From Athripsodes cinereus (taxonomy: Eukaryota; Arthropoda; Insecta; Trichoptera; Leptoceridae): a stretch of DNA of 64,000 nucleotides. Position 1 is the first letter of the stretch. Every line of letters starts with the position of its first letter. The notes under the pieces are model-generated. The model did no database searches, was not told the origin of the DNA, and worked only from the letters and a program-made list of their open reading frames with translations. The DNA lies in the NCBI GenBank assembly GCA_947579605.1, contig OX388329.1, positions 24,570,299 to 24,634,298 on the forward strand, in the 5' to 3' direction. A program made the position numbers and the translations under genes. Positions 58,717-64,000 of the stretch are shown here, one piece after another.

Positions 58717-59634
58717 CTAAATGAGTAGATTCAACGTATAATGCGTTTTTATGTAACATTCTTAGTACACCGCAATATGGAATTTGTTTAATTTATTCGA
58801 TTCAAGTGAAGGCTAATTTAATGACCTATTTATTATAGAACAAAAAAAAAGTTAAGAATTTGTTTATATCATTATTATAATATGGGGCACAGATGTTTTA
58901 TTTCATGTCGTTAATAATAAATAATTATTAAAAATTTGCAATTATCAATATTTTTTAAAACCAACCACAGAAATAAATTTCTTTGGAATATACTCGTAAA
59001 TCGAGTTATTTTAATTATTAATGTTATTCTTTTTGAATCTTAAAAATATATCCGAGTATATACTTATCCTTCATTCCTGGCCTACAAGCCATGTTTAGTA
59101 CGAGAATAGAGCTATTCATGATTAAATTTAAACCAAAAGTTAATCCATAATTTAACCAAAAGTGCAAAATTTAAATCAATACAAATATTGTTCGATAATG
59201 TCATTTTTGATTTTTTGTTCTGTGATCGGAGCGCAACAAAAACAATTATTGGAGTAGGTACGAAAATAATTTTTAATGTCGTTTTAACTTTAACCTCTGT
59301 TTGTGAAAAACGTGCTATTTAACCAGACTTAACGATTTTAGTTGGAGTTAATCCGTCATTTTGTGTACGGATACAAGTAAGTAATGTTTTTCTGTTGGTA
59401 GGCAGATTCATTCGTTGATTTCATATCAAAATATCGCTCTAATAGATATGTACTATGTTACACATAGGTACATTATTTCTTTTGTATTATCAATGTTCCG
59501 ACTTTTATTATATTATAATTTTTGTGGATCGTACGGAAAAAAGTTTCTGCATACTTTGAAAAGCTTACATAAAAGTTTTCTACAGGGGAATAAATATATT
59601 TTTATTTATCATGTACAACCTATACTTATTTGAA
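58717..59634. other. AT-rich spacer
   Basis: No supported gene. Confidence 0.4.
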
Positions 59635-59760
59635 TGCCCAGGGGTTGAGGGAGGAAATCGGAAAATTTTGAGGATGAGGACCGACATAGCCGAAGTAACG
59701 AAGAGAGCCGACCCCAAATAAATAGGAAAAAGGTGAGGGCGAACATGAACCAATACTTGT
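59635..59760 (+). mobile_element. Possible LINE 3' end fragment
   Basis: A frame reads DIAEVTKRADPK and a stop, then NRKKV, resembling the ADP-(K/N) plus stop endings of several LINEs. It is purine-rich throughout. Confidence 0.4.
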
Positions 59761-60115
59761 TTGAATCGTTGGAATCTCGGTAATAGAATCATTTACAATT
59801 TATCAGTTTTTGAGTATCCTGTAATTATTAAAAGTGTTCTTAAAACTATACGTATCTTAATTTCAGTAGTGATACGGTTTGCCATTAATTTTGTACAACT
59901 TTTTTTAACTTTTAGTTAATTATGCATTTTATTCTACACTGCACATTAGTAACTTTATCAATCATTACACAGTGCAAAAAATTAACAATATTATCATACA
60001 TAACAAAAATTTATTATAAAATGTTTATGCAATTAGATTACGAGCTGCCTAATTGTGAGATCCCGTGATTATTTAGATTAGGAGTGGGGAAACACTCGAT
60101 CACGGTCGGCCGGTC

Positions 60116-60990
60116 GCGTATTTTGAAAGTATACAATGCCATTACGCACAGGTTGGGACTGCTCGCGTATAGTTTCAAGTAGTAATAAGCATAAATATTT
60201 TTAGAAACTATACATGGTTATTACGCTCTTATCGTGTATATTTTCCAATAACGTTACACTAAAATTTGTGTGGAAAACATACTGCACAAGTTTCCATTGC
60301 GGAATAATCGTGTACATTTTCTAAGTGCTACACAAGGTAACGTTCTTAGAATGTATATGCGACTAGCTTCCAAGTAGCCATTTTGATTTGTTGCTTTCTC
60401 TTTTTTTCATATATAATTGTTTTTATTATTTTTTACGTGTTGTTTTTATAATTAATTTTTTATTGCTTTTATTACCTGTATTTTTGTTATTTTGGATTTA
60501 CTTGTTGTTATAATTTCTGAAATTTGTTAACATGTAAAATCGAAAATTGTAAATGTACTTAAATAAATAAATATTTTTATTATTATTTGACTGGCGTCTT
60601 TTTAAAGTAGCACTTAAGTACACAACAAAACTTTTATATTATAAAAATATTGTTGTTCTTTGTTTTGTTTTATAATAAAAATACCTATTCATAAACTATT
60701 ATATAAAATATTTTTATATACACGATAAGAGCGTTATAACCATGTATAGTTTTTAAAAATATTTATGCTTATTAATATTTAAAAACTATACGCGAGAAGT
60801 CCCAACCTGTGCGTAATGGCGTTGTATACTTTCAAAATACGCTTCACTGAATCAGCGTCAGAAAGTATACGCGACAATTACGCAGAAATCGTGTATATTT
60901 TCTGAGACTATTTTTCGTTACACAATTTGAAAACATACATTGCAAGAACACTATGAATGCGTACTGGCACTGTATACTTTCAAAATACGC
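60116..60990. mobile_element. Mutator-like (MULE) non-autonomous element with 9-bp duplication
   Basis: GCGTATTTTGAAAGTATACA starts the element and its exact complement ends it. The flanking 9-mers CGGCCGGTC (60107-60115) and CAGCCGGTC (60991-60999) match at eight positions, as for Mutator-like insertions. Inside, a third copy of the terminal sequence ends at 60842. Arms 60116-60240 and 60718-60842 are near-complete reverse complements, so the element contains a nested inverted repeat. No transposase is encoded. Confidence 0.85.
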
Positions 60991-60999
60991 CAGCCGGTC

Positions 61000-61911
61000 G
61001 ATTCCGGACGTTTTAGGGTTGATCGAGTGCATACCTACTTACAAAACCATACCTAAAAATTTAGAAAACTCAATCCGGCCCAATAATAGAAAAAATTACT
61101 TCCAGGGGAACAGTTTGATTTAGTTTTCATCAATTGAAAATGAAATATATTTAATTTTATAGTTATTGATAATTACCTACAACAAATGAATGTTAATCGT
61201 TTGTCGTCCAATTTTATTGCTATAGCACACCGATGAAGGTGTAAATCTGCCCTTCGGGTTTAGGTAGATTGGAGGTAAAAAGCTTAGGTGAAAAAAATAA
61301 TATTGGGTAAAAATCTGCTTAATTTATGAATGAATCCAGACGACTAATGTATCGAATCTATATCTTAATGTTAGGTATATAGATATAATAATGACTTATA
61401 TCCCCTTAATGCATATAGAGAGATAATAGTCCGTATTGCATTGTACCTACTATGGAACGTGGATGCGTGGAATAATGGGTTTAGTCAAAAGTACTAATAC
61501 CTTCATACTAAAGTATAATATATAAAGTTTGACATTGTTATTACTATTATACATTATAATGGAGAATGAATACAATGTGCATGTATGTCCGTTGACACCT
61601 CTGCACAGTCATAATAATTTACCGCTAAACACCAGGTGGGAAGGGCATATAATATGTATGTATACCATTATTATTATTATATAGGTGTAGGGATATATTT
61701 ATAATATTATTGTAACGATGTGTACCTATAATGTATTTAGTAGTGGCCGTATGCCCTGCTACCGGCTGATAGAAGTAGTGTACAACCAATGTTTTAGCAA
61801 AATATTATAATGTATTATTGATTGTAATTAAGCAGTAGTTTATGATATAGGTAAACGCCTAGGGTTTGAAAATGCCATCACTTTATCCATAAGATAATAA
61901 TTTTATTCCTT
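61000..61911. other. AT-rich spacer
   Basis: No gene. Rejoining the sequence on both sides of the MULE gives a GC-rich stretch with CACTCGATCA/TTGATCGAGTG complements, perhaps an older hAT end. Confidence 0.35.
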
Positions 61912-62055
61912 AGATTGCCATCTTAGCCACCTATATTAAATGTCTTAATTTTTGTTTGCCGGAGAGGAAAGCCTGCATGTTAATTACATGTAGCTGATCT
62001 GTTTGCTACCCTACGTGTGGGATATGCCGTGATGGTATATAGATATAGATAGATA
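61912..62055 (+). repeat. SINE-A, 3' half with TATAGA-type tail
   Basis: GCCGGAGAGGAAAGCCTGCA, then TGTTAATTACATGTAGCTGA, GCTACCCTACGTGTGGGATA and TGCCGTGATGGTATA. A short TAGATA simple repeat follows. Confidence 0.8.
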
Positions 62056-62353
62056 GCTATCTAAAAAAATTATCTTTATCTTTTCAGAGATAAAACCATA
62101 AACATATTATCCGACGTAATCGGTGCTCTTGTTTGGTGTGAATGTGCATTGCTTTTATTTAAGTTAATGTTTTTTTTCTCTCATTCCTTTGTTAACATTA
62201 ATATGTGTATGATGTAGATACACTGAATTGGAAGGTTGCCTTGGCCAAGTCAATATAATATGTTGTTTTTATTTTTTGTGTCTTTTTTGTCAACCTTCTG
62301 ATTGTATCGCTGATAAATAAGAAAATAAATAAACAATATATATAACAGAATTA

Positions 62354-62880
62354 GGCCTAGTATTTCGTACGTTCGATCGAAAGTACGATAGAGTAAGCCG
62401 CAATCTGACACCTACCATTGATCGCGTATATCAATCGTAGCTTATAATCCTCGTGGATAAGCTTGTCGCCTTATGCTATACGCATGCGCAAAACCGTTTT
62501 ACCTAACTTCTCTCAAGACAAAACAAAATCTGTAAAAATAAATGCATATTAAATAGTATTGAAATGACTTACATATAATTATTTAACATAAACAGAATAT
62601 TTCTTGTAATACAAAACCTAAATTAAAATAAAATTGATGAAATAAACAACTTGTCTGTGTAAAAAATATTTCTCGAAAAGTAAGGAAATTTCATAATACG
62701 GCGCGCGAGACTAGTTGCGCGCATGTTGAGGGTACACTAAACTGTACTCTGACTGGCCCTAACATTTTTGAGCTAGATAGGTCCTATCGTGAAGTTTATC
62801 GACATTGATATACAGGATTATTGAAATTATTTTGGATCGCGTTTCAAAGTAGCCCTAAGGCCAGTATGAAATACTAGGCC
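62354..62880. mobile_element. Probable PIF/Harbinger-type MITE, 527 bp
   Basis: GGCCTAGTATTTCGTAC at the left matches the reverse complement of the right end (GGCCTAGTATTTCATAC) at 16 of 17 bases. The flanks are TTA and ATA, close to the TWA target of PIF/Harbinger transposons. GC-rich patches are internal. No transposase. Confidence 0.65.
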
Positions 62881-63134
62881 ATAGTCTTTTTACATTAGAC
62901 AAACTGTTGCTATGATTTTTTTTTATTATTTCCACATTGGTGAAGTAATTTTAGAAAATACCCGACTTGTAAAATTTATACCCCTGTTGTCAAATTTTCA
63001 ATTTGGTGTAGGAATTTGAGGTATTTCACAATCTCATCGTTTGTGTTAATTAATTTCAGACGATACCCAGCTTTTATTTTGTTAGACTGAAACTTTTTTG
63101 CATAACATGTGGAAAGCTCTTCGCTGAGATAGGT
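62881..63134. other. AT-rich spacer
   Basis: No gene seen. Confidence 0.4.
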
Positions 63135-63148
63135 ATAATCTATGATTA

Positions 63149-63781
63149 CTACTATACTATACTATACCCTCACGCCGTGTCCCAAGTGGGGTAGGCAGAG
63201 AGAACGGAACGCCAAACAGATCTATCTTTACACACTTCCTTCGCTTCCTCCACATTCATACAGTTCCTCATACACGCACGTCGGTTCCTCTTACTCAACA
63301 CGCGGCCGTCCTTGAGAATTTGATCCACGTGATCAAACCACGTGGTTCTCGGACGCCCGCGTTTCGTCACACCCTTTCTTTCAGATAAGTATATCCTCTT
63401 TGTCATTCTTTCCTCTTTCATTCGTTCCACATGACCAAACCATCTCAATTTATTTACACGCATTCTGTCCACAACAGTCTTCTTGCATCCGCTCATTCTT
63501 CTAATATCCTCATTCTTCACTCTATCACGCAGCGTTTTACCAACCATTCTTCTCAACGATCGCATCTCTACTGCATTTATTCCACTTTCATCATTCTTCA
63601 ACCACGTCCATGTCTCGCTTGCATACGTAAGTGACGGTACCAGAATGGTATTGTGCACCAGCATTTTAGCCATGTTCGACACATCGTCATTGCTGACAAT
63701 GGGTCGAAGTGCACCGTTTACTCTAGCACCGGCCACTTTCCTTCTTTCAATGTCCCTATCACATCTTCCATCCATCGTAAA
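63149..63781 (-). pseudogene. 5'-truncated LINE with 14-bp target duplication (LINE-e)
   Basis: The minus-strand frame 63170-63775 encodes 201 residues: ARVNGALRPI (17-26), LVHNTILVPSLTYASETW (39-56), NAVEMRSLRRMVG (67-79), LRWFGHVERM (110-119), KRGRPRTTWFDHV (138-150), RRACM (165-169) and VCKDRSVWRSVLSAYP (181-196). These form the complete tail of an RT polyprotein. The stop is followed by (TATAG)n. Both sides carry ATAATCTATGATTA (63135-63148, 63782-63795), an exact 14-bp duplication. The intact frame and duplication argue for a recent insertion. The RT catalytic and endonuclease domains are absent. Confidence 0.92.
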
Positions 63782-64000
63782 AATAATCTATGATTATGTC
63801 AGTATATATTAAAAAAAGTTTTCAACGTCTGACATGACACGAAATAAAAACGTTTTGTGCACTTATTACACACTGTTTACTAACAAAAGAAATGACAAAT
63901 TGTCGTATCTAATACTATTATTATTATTCATACAATATCACAGTATCTATTTATGTATTTATTCGGTACCAAATACATAGTACTGTTCCTGCATAAGTAT

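Overview
The window is AT-rich, repeat-laden eukaryotic DNA, most consistent with an arthropod and probably an insect genome. The clues are many 5'-truncated LINE relics of insect type, hAT, Mutator-like and Harbinger-like DNA transposon remnants, tRNA-derived SINEs, and frequent short GTAGGTACCTAC-type motifs. The species cannot be named from the sequence alone. There is no bacterial-style gene layout, CRISPR array, rRNA, or convincing functional tRNA gene. No complete host gene can be supported, so the window reads as intergenic or large-intron sequence.

Layout. 0-5 kb: two Helitron-like 3' ends, an RT C-terminal relic (1175-1909), and a short tandem array. 5-11.5 kb: a compound TG microsatellite, a cluster of hAT-type elements (6485-8201) with a nested tRNA-SINE, a foldback element, LINE tails, and a SINE with a LINE-like tail. 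11.5-26 kb: LINE relics, the first copy of a TA-flanked palindromic MITE (14616-14837), and copies of a numerous dispersed repeat called SINE-A here. 26.8-27.5 kb: the best host-like spot on the left, with a signal-peptide-like first exon (27405-27469, ending in GTAAGT) facing a divergent 96-codon ORF. 28.5-35 kb: a hAT with a recognisable transposase C-terminus and a perfect 8-bp target duplication (28572-29440), the second MITE copy, Penelope-like and LINE tails, and a second hAT. 38.2-38.4 kb: an isolated GC-rich island that is both open for 54 codons and able to fold into consecutive hairpins. 39-49 kb: further LINE relics, including a YADD-bearing RT fragment, and a third well-bounded hAT. 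50-56 kb: foldback elements, the third MITE copy, and SINE copies. 56-64 kb: a tRNA-SINE, LINE relics, a Mutator-like element with a 9-bp duplication (60116-60990), a Harbinger-like element, and a cleanly inserted LINE with a 14-bp duplication (63149-63781).

The recognisable features relate to one another mainly as parasites. SINE-A, about 12 copies, shares its 3' end and microsatellite tail type with the LINE at 63149-63781, which suggests that LINE mobilised it. A second SINE joins a tRNA-like head to the 3' tail type of another LINE group. Most LINE copies keep only their last 50-200 codons. Family assignments are read by eye from motifs, terminal repeats and target duplications. No database search was possible.
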